In this document: positions 34,573 through 42,909 of the stretch, piece by piece
Numbering within the stretch: position 1 is the first letter of the stretch
How the letters are laid out: every line of letters starts with the position of its first letter
Origin: Larkinella terrae
Lineage (GTDB): Bacteria > Bacteroidota > Bacteroidia > Cytophagales > Spirosomataceae
Reading direction: 5' to 3'
Assembly (NCBI RefSeq): GCF_009668025.1
Contig: NZ_WJXZ01000001.1
Location: forward strand, 301,814-365,813
Length of the DNA: 64,000 nt
Program-made: the position numbers and the translations under genes
The notes under the pieces: model-generated
What the model was told of the DNA's origin: nothing
The model's input: only the letters and a program-made list of their open reading frames with translations
Database searches by the model: none

Positions 34573-36645
34573 TTACGTTAGAGGCAATTCGATGTAAAAA
34601 GTGGTTCCCCGGTTTTCTTCACTTTCAAACCAAAGTTTACCCTTATGGGCTTCGATGATCTGGCGGGAAATGGCAAGCCCCATACCGAACGGTTTTTCGT
34701 TCCAGGTTCCGGGCCGTTGCGCTTCGGTGAACAGCTCAAAAATGCTATCCTGCAAGTCTGCACTGATGCCAATTCCCTGGTCTTTTATGGATATCTGAAC
34801 GAGATCAGCCAGCTTTTTCATCCGAATCGTGATCGTGGTTTTGGGCTGACTGAACTTGATGGCATTGGTGAGAATATTGCTAACAACCTGCCAGATTTTC
34901 TGGCGATCTACAAAAAGATGAATGATTTCCGTTTTAAGATCAATCGATTGCTTCTTTTCAATGGCTTTCAACGTCAGCATCGCAACACAGGACGTTAAGA
35001 GTTCCTGCAATTCGACCAATTCTTTTTTATTGAGCTTAACCGTTCCTTGCAGCAGGCTGTCGATCAGACTAAGGGAGTTCGCCGAAGACGACTTGATCAT
35101 TTCCAGAAAAAACCGTGGTTTACTGGTTTTTGTTTGCTCATCCAGCAGCAGATCGGCGGCCATGCTGATAGCCCCAATCGGCGCCCGCAGATCATGCGCA
35201 ACAACCTGCAGCAAGCGCGTATTTTCCTGCTGACTTCGTTCCAGTACAGTTAAGGTAAGTTGAAGCTGAGCATTTTGACTGGTAATCTGCTGATTCAAAG
35301 CCGCCAGCTCACGCAGGTTTTTGCGGGTTTTCCGCCAGCTATACCCAATCAAAAAGGCAATGACGACGGCCATAACTGTAATTGTAACCGTTCCCAGCAA
35401 ATAAAAGCGGTTCAGTTCTTCTTTTTTATTTAACAGCTCAAGTTCATGTACATTCTCCATTTTCTGTAAAGCCTGATCCAAACGCGCAAAATTCCGTTGA
35501 GAATTTTCCGCTGAATCTTTCATTGCCATATAGTCCTTCAGGTATTTCTGTGATTTACCGATCTGGTTTACTTTTTCCCAATATTGCCATTCCAGATTAT
35601 ACCAGCGTAACTCAGCATCCGGATGAGTTAAAGTGTCGAGCGAAATCCGCAGATCCTGAAGCACTTTATGAGCTTTTTCCAGTTGATTATCAATCAAATA
35701 AATTTCAGAAAGCGTGGCCTGAGAAAACTGAGCATCTCGGTTGGCACGTCCTTTCTGGCTATTAATCAGTATACTCTCCTTCGCCAGGAATTCCGCCTGT
35801 TTAAAGTCTTTTTTCTTCTTATAAACAACCGCCAGATTGCCTAAAATTACTCCTCTGGCTACCGATATATAATCTCGTCTATTAGCATATTTTTTTTCAT
35901 TTAATCGAATAAAATGCAGAGCCTGATTGTAAAAATACATCGCAATATCGGTTTTATCCAACGCCGAATAACATAAAGCGATATTACACAAATAACCTTG
36001 CGGATTCGCAAACATATCGTCAAATCCTGATGTCTCTGTACATTTTATAACTTCATCATAGGCATGTTTATACAATGTAGCCGCCGAGGTATAATCTCTT
36101 TCCGAATATTTTATATTTGCCATTCGAGAAGTAAATTGACTATTCAAGCAGCTATCTACAGCTTCCTCTACCAACATTTTTCCCCGGTGTAAATAACTAA
36201 ATGCCTCATCGTACTTTTTTTGATGATACAAGGCCTCTGCTCGTAATAAATGAAGACGAGCATACTCTTTTTTATATTTCTTCTTGTTATCACCTCGATC
36301 AATTAGATAAAACATACTGTCGACATAGCTCTCACATTTATCGAAATTAGACTTATAATAAGTCGATTCATAGAGCCCTCTCAAATAATCATATTTACTA
36401 AATAAATCCCGAAAACCGGCTTCCGGAAAATGAGCATAAGCAGAGTTCATAAACTGCTTCGCCCCCTCATTTCCATATATCTTTTTTACAGCATCTGCCT
36501 GGCGGATCAAACTATCAACTTTATCCGGGTGATTAACATCTTTGACCAAGTCTTGATCGCAGGAAATGGCATTAATCAGGAGAGATAGTATTATTAATTT
36601 TATGTTATAGAATGAATTAATTTTGTTTTTCTTAATTGGATACAT
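34573..36645 (-). CDS. TPR-containing sensor histidine kinase
   Basis: A 690-residue protein. The N-terminal hydrophobic segment (about residues 15-29) ends in AISCDQD and may be a lipoprotein signal or an anchor. Residues about 40-390 are tetratricopeptide-like repeats (YHQKKYDEAFSYLHRGKMLV; YTSAATLYKHAYDEVI; ALCYSALDKTDIAMYFYNQA) that would lie in the periplasm. A membrane helix (about 415-435), HisKA with His484 (VVAHDLRAPIG) and an HATPase domain follow (NILTNAIKFS, DQGIGIS, PFGMGLAI). No response regulator is adjacent. The N-terminal two thirds are noticeably AT-rich compared with the kinase part and with neighbouring genes, suggesting separate origin or relaxed selection. The signal is unknown. 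Confidence 0.9.
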   Translation of the reverse strand: MYPIKKNKINSFYNIKLIILSLLINAISCDQDLVKDVNHPDKVDSLIRQADAVKKIYGNEGAKQFMNSAYAHFPEAGFRDLFSKYDYLRGLYESTYYKSNFDKCESYVDSMFYLIDRGDNKKKYKKEYARLHLLRAEALYHQKKYDEAFSYLHRGKMLVEEAVDSCLNSQFTSRMANIKYSERDYTSAATLYKHAYDEVIKCTETSGFDDMFANPQGYLCNIALCYSALDKTDIAMYFYNQALHFIRLNEKKYANRRDYISVARGVILGNLAVVYKKKKDFKQAEFLAKESILINSQKGRANRDAQFSQATLSEIYLIDNQLEKAHKVLQDLRISLDTLTHPDAELRWYNLEWQYWEKVNQIGKSQKYLKDYMAMKDSAENSQRNFARLDQALQKMENVHELELLNKKEELNRFYLLGTVTITVMAVVIAFLIGYSWRKTRKNLRELAALNQQITSQNAQLQLTLTVLERSQQENTRLLQVVAHDLRAPIGAISMAADLLLDEQTKTSKPRFFLEMIKSSSANSLSLIDSLLQGTVKLNKKELVELQELLTSCVAMLTLKAIEKKQSIDLKTEIIHLFVDRQKIWQVVSNILTNAIKFSQPKTTITIRMKKLADLVQISIKDQGIGISADLQDSIFELFTEAQRPGTWNEKPFGMGLAISRQIIEAHKGKLWFESEENRGTTFYIELPLT

Positions 36646-37444
36646 GGAATTATATTCTAATCATAAAAAGTTAAAAATTTCATCTTACTATTCGGGCAAT
36701 AAACTTCAAAAAACCACGATTATGTTAAAATTTAAAATCATTCATCATTACAAATAATCTCCTAAAATAAAAACACCACTGTTACTCCCTGTACATTCGT
36801 TAAAAAATGTTCCATTTCAACAAAGCCACTTTCGACTGAAAATGACAGGTGCTACTAAGGCGGTTTTACAAGACGCCGATTCACCAAACCGTATGGTAGA
36901 GATGCGTTTGAGAATGATCTCGATTTATTCTCAAAGTACGGATATATAAACATGACAATCCTGTCAAAACACTGAGGTAATCCCGCCATAACGCAGAAAA
37001 CAGAAAGTTTTGTGAAGCAATTTAACAGGCAGAAACCAGAAGAGGGTCTGATGAGAGACTTACGACGGAGATTATCGCAAGTGATCACAATTCAATGATA
37101 TCGGAGTTAAAATCTCTTGTTAGCTTACTCAGCTACTAACGATCATTCGAGTGGTTTCGGTTTGATGACGAATCTTCAGCGCCATCCCGGGCGGATAACC
37201 GATAGTCCTAAACGTTCGATCAGTATGGTTTTTATTCGTATTTGGCAGCGGTTTTTCGTTGTTCAATCTGGTCGGGAAGCCAATCCAAATGTGAATGATG
37301 AAAGAATCAGTAAGCAAAATAAAAAGCAATCAAGTGGACTACCCTTATCGCGGCATCCTTGATTGCTTTTATTTTTAATTTAATTGATGAGGTAACTTTA
37401 AGCGGTATTCAGTCAACTATCCTCAATTATAATAGAAATATGGC
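36646..37444. other. AT-rich region without a supported gene
   Basis: An 800-bp stretch between two minus-strand genes. It has short open frames on both strands (for example at 36855-37088 and 37117-37362), but none has recognisable motifs, codon use like the neighbours or a good start context, so I do not call them. It holds a hairpin (37322-37370) and, presumably, the promoter of the TPR kinase gene at its left end. A decayed gene or an unrecognised RNA remains possible. Confidence 0.55.
37322..37370 (-). terminator. 13-bp hairpin downstream of the T9SS protein gene
   Basis: AAAAGCAATCAAG (37322-37334) pairs perfectly with CTTGATTGCTTTT (37358-37370). Read on the minus strand, the hairpin lies 75 bp after the stop at 37445 and is followed by TTTTTATTTT, the form of an intrinsic terminator. 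It is also T-rich on the plus side, so it could work both ways. Confidence 0.7.
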
Positions 37445-38335
37445 TTAACGTGAAAGAGTAAATGAACGGGTAAATTTCCGACCATCGCTCAGCCGAATGC
37501 TATAGAAGTAGGTTCCGGTTGGTAAATTTTTATTGTTATCACGGCCATCCCAATCATTCTGATAGTTTTTCACTTCGTAAATCACTGTACCATTGCGATC
37601 GAATATAGTTATTTCTGCAGTTAGCTTACCTAAATTTCGAACTATAAATTTATCATTCAGACCATCACCATTCGGCGAAAAACCTTCTGGTATTACCAGT
37701 TCACCTTCCGATTCCGGATTTGTTCCAGTGCACAGTTCAGCCAACGATTTGATAGTCAGATTTTCAAATACACCGCCAGCTTTTGCGACATATGTATCAT
37801 AATCAAATTCGGTCGTATTTTTCTTTAAAACTATTTCACTAAGCCCAGTTACGGGAAAAGATTTGTCATCATTCCATTCAATAACCGTCCCGGTTTTCGA
37901 CTTTAAATCAACCAAATCAAACTGCAGCGTGGCAACCGAAAGCCAACTTGTTCCTACCGATGCGGCATTATGTTCCGAACCACTATAAATAATATTGAGC
38001 GAAACGATTCCTTTGGTTGCCCGTTCGGCAGACCCATTTAGCGATAAAGGATTGTAATTAAGGCTGGGATTCGACCCTGTGCTGGTAAAATTGACCTGAT
38101 CAACGATGGCCGGATTTTTAATAAGCTGGGCGTCGTACGAAAAACGAAAATTAGCGTTTCCCATCAGAAATGAACTACTTTCATCGTGCGCTTTTACCTC
38201 AACGGCGACGAGCAATTTCTGACTGGAACAATCCACTTTTTTAAGTTGTAAACGCACATCGAAACGACCATTTTGAGCTTTGGCAATGAGTGTCGAACAA
38301 ACCGCTAATAGAAAAAGAAACCGTTTCATATTCAT
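37445..38335 (-). CDS. Secreted cohesin-like protein with gliding-motility (T9SS type B) C-terminal domain
   Basis: A 296-residue protein with a signal peptide ending at AKAQ. Residues about 20-145 form a beta-rich domain (GRFDVRLQLKKVDC; FLMGNANFRFSYDAQLI; WLSVATLQFDLVD) resembling cohesin/Big-type sandwiches. The C-terminal 85 residues (IPEGFSPNGDGLNDKFIVRN to FYSIRLSDGRKFTRSF) are the gliding-motility-associated CHU_C/type B sorting domain used by the type IX secretion system. It is therefore predicted to be exported across the outer membrane. The upstream gene at 38414-39054 encodes a paralogue of the N-terminal domain with a different, dockerin-like tail. The function is unknown; adhesion or assembly with its paralogue is possible. 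Confidence 0.82.
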   Translation of the reverse strand: MNMKRFLFLLAVCSTLIAKAQNGRFDVRLQLKKVDCSSQKLLVAVEVKAHDESSSFLMGNANFRFSYDAQLIKNPAIVDQVNFTSTGSNPSLNYNPLSLNGSAERATKGIVSLNIIYSGSEHNAASVGTSWLSVATLQFDLVDLKSKTGTVIEWNDDKSFPVTGLSEIVLKKNTTEFDYDTYVAKAGGVFENLTIKSLAELCTGTNPESEGELVIPEGFSPNGDGLNDKFIVRNLGKLTAEITIFDRNGTVIYEVKNYQNDWDGRDNNKNLPTGTYFYSIRLSDGRKFTRSFTLSR

Positions 38336-38373
38336 TGATTTTGTTAAATCCTGGTCAATAGTCAGATTCGAAT

Positions 38374-38410
38374 AAACAGCGGGCCAACATGAACCGTTGG
38401 CCCGCTGTTT
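38374..38410 (-). terminator. 15-bp perfect hairpin after the frameshifted cohesin-like gene
   Basis: AAACAGCGGGCCAAC (38374-38388) pairs perfectly with GTTGGCCCGCTGTTT (38396-38410) around a 7-nt loop. On the minus strand it starts three bases after the restored stop codon at 38414-38416 and 65 bases beyond the frameshifted stop at 38476. The placement supports the restored reading frame as the original gene end. Confidence 0.8.
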
Positions 38411-38413
38411 TCC

Positions 38414-39054
38414 TTAATGTGGTACTTTAGAATAGCGACCGTTATTCTTTTTCCACAACACGCTATCGGAGAAGTTCACATCCGCATCCATGTTGAAGTC
38501 ACCATACTTGTACTGATCGAAAATACCGCTTTCGTCCTTCCACAATTTGGAAAATCGGCGGGTTTATCGGTGTGCCATACAATCGGAAAGCAGTTATTCT
38601 GAATTAACTGGGTATTGACAATGTTGAACTGAATCGTCGTGGTCGTGATCCAGTTGGTTCCGACGAGTGCCGCACCGGTTCCTGAACCGCCATACGTGGT
38701 GTTCAGCGAAACCGTGCCTTTCGTGGGGCCGAAGGTGCTGCCGTTCAGATTCTGAACGCCGTAACGCGCATCACTGGCGGGCGCCTGACTGGAAAAATTT
38801 TCCTGCGTCAGAATGGTGGGGTTATTGATGATTCGCGGGTCGTAGTCGAACCGGTAATTGGCATCACCCATGAGAAACGTGCTGTCAGCGCTACTGGCTT
38901 TCACCTGCACGTTGATCACAGCTTTTCCGGTGTTGCAATCAATGGTTTTAACTAAAAAGCGGACGTGGAACCTTCCATGCTGCGCAAACGAAGTGCTTAC
39001 CAAAAACAGGAGAAGACCCACCAGGAGGTAGAATTTTTTTTTCATATTCATCAA
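38414..39054 (-). pseudogene. Cohesin-like secreted protein with dockerin-like tail, broken by a 1-base frameshift
   Basis: As written, the frame encodes 192 residues (38476-39054): signal peptide ending at TSFAQ, a domain clearly homologous to the N-terminal part of the downstream neighbour (GRFHVRFLVKTIDC; FLMGDANYRFDYDPRII), then an unlikely tail ending STWMRM. Adding one base to the run at 38551-38554 (four A here, T on the coding strand) opens a better frame continuing SKLWKDESGIFDQYKYGDF and then a calcium-loop pattern like dockerins (D-x-N-x-D-x-D-V-N-x-x-D), ending in NNGRYSKVPH at 38414. The repaired protein has 213 residues and ends beside a hairpin. This is either a true frameshift mutation or a sequencing error in a homopolymer. 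Confidence 0.72.
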
Positions 39055-39570
39055 CGACTTACTGCTACAATTGCTATAACCCCAACTTGACTTACAACTC
39101 GCTTAACCCCTCCAAAATGAGTCCTGACGCATTTCTGGATGTCCGTTACGCGCGACTTTGTTTATGTAGACTGCTGATCCCAAAAAAAGTCACACTCGAT
39201 TGGAAACTAAGAGTTGAAGAAGAAAAAACCGGGGCTAAAAAGTGCGGATTACGACCGGTGGGTGACCCTTTCGGTCCGGTTTGGCGAGAGGAAAAACCAA
39301 AAAAATCCCCGGTGAGCGATCGAGTAGTAAATCGAATGCGGGTACTTTATTACTGCAGATACCAGGCCGACTCCCGACAGGTTGGCGCAGGGTGTTCCTG
39401 TTCAACAAAGCTGGCTACCATCTCTATTATAAAAGCCCGGACCATCCATCCGGGCTCTTTCACGCCTGATCCATCCACGACCGCCCGCGCATTGCCCAAC
39501 CTGGTTGAACGGAGGAAAACGGAAGAAATAAATGTACAATACGCCAGCGGAAAGAACTTCCGGGCAAGCG
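39055..39570. other. Intergenic region, no supported gene
   Basis: A 516-bp spacer. An open frame covers 39087-39593 on the plus strand, but it runs into the rhamnosidase gene, has no family motif and a composition unlike a protein, so I reject it. A terminator-like hairpin lies at 39434-39456. Confidence 0.55.
39434..39456 (-). terminator. GC-rich hairpin downstream of the rhamnosidase gene
   Basis: AGCCCGGA (39434-39441) pairs with TCCGGGCT (39449-39456), loop 7 nt. On the minus strand the stem is followed by TTTTATAATAG. It lies about 115 bp after the rhamnosidase stop and is probably its intrinsic terminator. Confidence 0.65.
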
Positions 39571-42303
39571 TTACTTCCCGACCGGCGCACTGAACCGGTA
39601 TTTGCCGGAACCGACTTTCAACACGACATACGCGCCTTCCGTCCCCGACACCTGCACCCCTTTGACCGACGCCAGCGCAGCCCCGCTTTCAGTAACGACA
39701 TCGGCGCTGGTTGCCGGAACGTACACCGCTGCGGTGGTATTGGCCGGGATTTCGATCGTCAGCAGCAGTTGATCCCCTTCCCGTTTCCAGCCCGACGCAA
39801 CTTTTCCGTACATCGACTCAAACGTGGCTTCCGCCGAGCTCAGCCCACCGCCGGGGTGCGGTTTGATGATCGTTTTTTTATACCCGGCCTCCTGTTCGTC
39901 GGTGTCCAGCCCGGCCACATCGCGGTAGAGCCAGTCGCCGACTGCCCCGTAGGCATAGTGGTTGAACGAGGTCATGCCGGGGTCCTGGAACGTGCTGTCC
40001 GGTTTCTGCGAATCCCAGCGTTCCCAAATTGTGGTGGCTCCCATTTTTACCGGAAACAGCCACGACGGATACGTATCCTGCAGGAGGAGTTTATAGGCCA
40101 CGTCGGTTTTGCCGAACCGGGTCAGAACGGGGGTCAGAAAAGGTGTCCCTAAAAAACCGGTGGTGAGGTGGTAGTTGTAACTTTTGATGTTGGCTTCCAG
40201 CCGGTCGACGGCCTGTTGCCGCCGGTTTTCGGGCAACATATCGAACTGCAACGCCAGAATGTAAGCGGTTTGCGTTTCGGAAATCAACCGGCCCGAAGCC
40301 GTCATGTATTCCTGCTGAAAGGCGGTTTTTACACGTTGCAGCAGGTTTTCGTAGTCATTCACGTCATCGGTTTTCCCCAGCAGCTTCGCCGATTTGATCA
40401 TCAGGCCGATGGAATACGCGTAGAAACACTGCGCCACCATATAATTATCGGTGATCGCCGATTTCTGCCCAACCATGCCTTTGGAGTCATCGACGCGGTA
40501 GGAAAGCCAGTCGGCAAATTGAAATCCGGTATTCCAGAGGTCATTTTTAGCCTCATTCCGCATGTAACCAAGGTAAGCTTTCATGCTCGGATACTGGGTT
40601 TCCACGATTCGTTTATCGCCGTAGACCACGTACATATTCCAGGGAATGATGATGCCCGCGTCGGACCAGCCAGCCGCACCGACGGGTCGGCCGAAGAAAG
40701 TACCTTTCAGAATGTCCGGAATCACAAACGGAATGGCACCGTTGTCGTATTGCTCGGCCGCAACGTCTTTGAGCCATTTGGCAAAAAAGTTGTTGACGTT
40801 GAAATTGTAGGCCGCCGTTCGGGAAAAAACTTCGGCGTCGCCGGTCCAGCCCAGCCGCTCATCGCGCTGCGGGCAATCCGTCGGCACGTCCAGGAAATTC
40901 CCTTTTTGCCCCCACTGAATATTTTTCTGCAACTGATTGACCAGCGGATTCGAACTGGTAAATGTGCCCGTCGGCTTCATGTCCGAATACAGCGCGATAG
41001 CCGTAAAATCCGCCGGATTCAGCGGGCCGCTGATGCCTTCGACCCGAACAAACCGAAAACCGTGGAAGGTGAAATGCGGCTCAAACGACTCGCGGCCCTG
41101 CCCCATTATAATATAGGTGTCCTGAGCCTTGGCGTTGCGCAGGTTGTCGAAATACAGATTCCCGAACTTGTCGAGCACCTCGACGTGCGACAGCACGATT
41201 TTGTCCCCGGCTTTTCCCGACACGGTCATGTTGACCCAGCCCACCAGATTCTGCCCGAAATCCAGCACCTGCTCGCCTTTGGGCGTCGTCAGGACCCGGA
41301 TCGGTTTGAAGGTTTCGTGCTTCCGGATCGGTTCGTGATTGGCCGCAAAGACAGTGGTTTTGGTGAAATCCTTCACGACGGCGGCCGACCATCCGGCCTC
41401 ATTAAAGTCGGCCGATGCCCAACCGGTTTTTTCCAGCCGGGCGTCGTATATCTCTCCATCGTAGATTTCCGACATTAGGATGGGCCCCAATGCCACTTTC
41501 CACGAACCGTCCGAACCGATTTTTTCACTACTGCCGTCGGCATAATGGATCACCAGTTGAAACAGCAGAGCGGTTTCGGTGCCGTAGGTCTGGGTTTTCT
41601 TTTCCCAGCCCAGTTCGCCCCGGTACCAGCCATTGCCAACCCGCACGCCGACAGCATTTTTGCCGCTTTGGAGGTGCTTCGTCACATCGAACGTCTGGTA
41701 CAATAACCGCTTGTTGTAGGCCGTCCAGCCCGGCGTCAGGTAGGCATCGCCCACCCGTTTTCCGTTGATGTACGCTTCGTAAACGCCTTTTGCGGTGATG
41801 AAGGCCGTGGCCGATTCGATCTTTTTAGTGGTCGAAAACTGCTTCCGGAACTGGGGAACAATGCCGTAAGCTGTATCGGCTTTCAGTCCCGACGAAATCC
41901 ACTGCGCCGAAAACTCCTGCGCCGGATTGAGCAAACCCATCTGCCAGTTTGCCGGTGCCGACCAGGCCGACTGGTTGCCCTGATTGTCCCACACCCGAAC
42001 CTGCCACGAATACCGCTTCCCCGATTGCAGCGATTTTCCGGCATACAGCACGTGAACCGACGTTTCCGCCAGTATTTTCGACGAATTCCAGACGCTGTTT
42101 TTCCCTTCTTTGACCTGAATCTCGTAGGCGGTTTGTTTCACCTCCCGCTTATCGGAAGTCAACGCCCAACTGAAACGCGGTTTTTCCACATCCAGCCCGA
42201 CGGGACTGGTCTGGTTTTCGGTGCGCAGGTTGGTCACGCTGAGTTGCGCCCATGCGGTCAGGCTCAGCAGGAAGAAAGCGCTGAAAAACGACGTTTTTTT
42301 CAT
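39571..42303 (-). CDS. Alpha-L-rhamnosidase, GH78
   Basis: A 910-residue exported enzyme with a signal peptide ending at AWAQ. The order of domains fits GH78 rhamnosidases: Fn3-like N-terminus (YEIQVKEGKNSVW; YSWQVRVWDNQGNQSAW), carbohydrate-binding beta-sandwich domains (AFITAKGVYEAYINGKRVGD; HYADGSSEKIGSDGSWKVA), a catalytic (alpha/alpha)6 barrel with DCPQRDERLGWTGDAEVF, the stretch that holds the family acid Glu, and a C-terminal beta-sandwich. It hydrolyses terminal alpha-L-rhamnose from glycosides or polysaccharides such as rhamnogalacturonan. The ATG at 42303 gives MKKTSFFSAFFLLSL; an upstream start is possible but lacks a signal. It precedes no SusC/SusD pair here. The Dabb-protein gene lies 105 bp upstream. 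Confidence 0.95.
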   Translation of the reverse strand: MKKTSFFSAFFLLSLTAWAQLSVTNLRTENQTSPVGLDVEKPRFSWALTSDKREVKQTAYEIQVKEGKNSVWNSSKILAETSVHVLYAGKSLQSGKRYSWQVRVWDNQGNQSAWSAPANWQMGLLNPAQEFSAQWISSGLKADTAYGIVPQFRKQFSTTKKIESATAFITAKGVYEAYINGKRVGDAYLTPGWTAYNKRLLYQTFDVTKHLQSGKNAVGVRVGNGWYRGELGWEKKTQTYGTETALLFQLVIHYADGSSEKIGSDGSWKVALGPILMSEIYDGEIYDARLEKTGWASADFNEAGWSAAVVKDFTKTTVFAANHEPIRKHETFKPIRVLTTPKGEQVLDFGQNLVGWVNMTVSGKAGDKIVLSHVEVLDKFGNLYFDNLRNAKAQDTYIIMGQGRESFEPHFTFHGFRFVRVEGISGPLNPADFTAIALYSDMKPTGTFTSSNPLVNQLQKNIQWGQKGNFLDVPTDCPQRDERLGWTGDAEVFSRTAAYNFNVNNFFAKWLKDVAAEQYDNGAIPFVIPDILKGTFFGRPVGAAGWSDAGIIIPWNMYVVYGDKRIVETQYPSMKAYLGYMRNEAKNDLWNTGFQFADWLSYRVDDSKGMVGQKSAITDNYMVAQCFYAYSIGLMIKSAKLLGKTDDVNDYENLLQRVKTAFQQEYMTASGRLISETQTAYILALQFDMLPENRRQQAVDRLEANIKSYNYHLTTGFLGTPFLTPVLTRFGKTDVAYKLLLQDTYPSWLFPVKMGATTIWERWDSQKPDSTFQDPGMTSFNHYAYGAVGDWLYRDVAGLDTDEQEAGYKKTIIKPHPGGGLSSAEATFESMYGKVASGWKREGDQLLLTIEIPANTTAAVYVPATSADVVTESGAALASVKGVQVSGTEGAYVVLKVGSGKYRFSAPVGK

Positions 42304-42331
42304 GAGAATAGAGATAAATAATCCGGCTAAT

Positions 42332-42403
42332 TCAGTCTTTTTGGGCAAAAACCGGTATGGCAAATAACGCAACGAACAGGCTCAGCAGGAATCGGATTTT
42401 CAC
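42332..42403 (-). other. Orphan signal-peptide micro-ORF
   Basis: From a GTG at 42403 the minus strand reads a perfect secretion signal (KIRFLLSLFVALFAIPVFAQ) followed by K-D and a stop, 23 residues in all. It occupies the gap between the Dabb-protein gene and the rhamnosidase gene, whose own signal peptide starts 29 bp further on. It may be the relic of a lost secreted protein, or a chance leader. There is no evidence that it is translated. Confidence 0.35.
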
Positions 42404-42407
42404 GATT

Positions 42408-42704
42408 TTATCCGGGGTAAGGCGTGTAATCGATTTCCAGAAACTCCGCGACTTCGTTGACCCAAAACCGCTGCACAAACTGAACATGGTCAGGATGGTT
42501 GTTGTAGTGATCGTACACTGCCGGATTGGCGAACTCCATCGACAGGCCAAAATCGTACGGATTTTTCGAGCTGACCTGCTTCAGGCATTCGAAGTTTTCG
42601 ACCCCGGCAATTGCACTCAGTTTGCGGGCTTCATGCAAAAAATGCTGTTCTTCCGCCGAACCGGCGGGGTGTTTCAGTTTGAAAACAACGGTATGACAGA
42701 TCAT
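42408..42704 (-). CDS. Dabb-family (stress-responsive alpha/beta barrel) protein
   Basis: A 98-residue ferredoxin-like alpha+beta barrel protein. It opens MICHTVVFKLKHPAGSAEE, with the conserved His-Val-Val start of Dabb proteins, and has the FGLSMEFANPAVYDHYNNHPDH stretch near residues 51-72 typical of the family. Dabb domains dimerise and serve varied roles, including small-molecule enzymes in plants and unknown roles in bacteria. It lacks a signal peptide, so it is cytoplasmic. It sits directly upstream of the rhamnosidase on the same strand and may be co-transcribed with it; in this phylum such genes often accompany sugar degradation genes. Confidence 0.86.
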   Translation of the reverse strand: MICHTVVFKLKHPAGSAEEQHFLHEARKLSAIAGVENFECLKQVSSKNPYDFGLSMEFANPAVYDHYNNHPDHVQFVQRFWVNEVAEFLEIDYTPYPG

Positions 42705-42760
42705 AAAGCGGTTAAAGATTGATTCACTCCCAAATTAAAGGGGAGAAGCGGTTATAGGGA

Positions 42761-42880
42761 AGTTTCTGGTCGCGTAGCGACCGAACAAATTGGGGAGGTG
42801 TTCGGACTCTACGCGACCAGGTGGAATGCGTATCCAAGATCTTTCTACAAACATTGAGTCGCTATGCGACCGGAAACCGC
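42761..42880. repeat. Cluster of three related GGTCGC...GCGACC hairpin repeats
   Basis: Copy 1 (42768-42782, GGTCGC-GTA-GCGACC) is a perfect small hairpin; copies 2 (42807-42821, CTCTACGCGACCAGG) and 3 (42856-42878, starting GAGTCGCTATGCGACC) are inverted and diverged versions. They lie in the 205-bp gap between the Dabb gene and the isomerase-like gene. They look like short dispersed palindromic repeats. Confidence 0.7.
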
Positions 42881-42909
42881 TCCAAAATCAAGGAATCTCT
42901 AACAAAGCC

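Noticed and set aside
36855-37362. Short open frames in the AT-rich gap
   Set aside because: No family, no start context, no conserved motifs seen; a transposase remnant was considered but nothing matched.
39087-39593. 168-codon plus-strand frame between the cohesin-like and rhamnosidase genes
   Set aside because: It runs into the rhamnosidase gene, spans a terminator hairpin and shows no protein-like pattern.
40168-41478. 436-codon plus-strand frame over the rhamnosidase gene
   Set aside because: Antisense shadow of GH78, with no recognisable domains.
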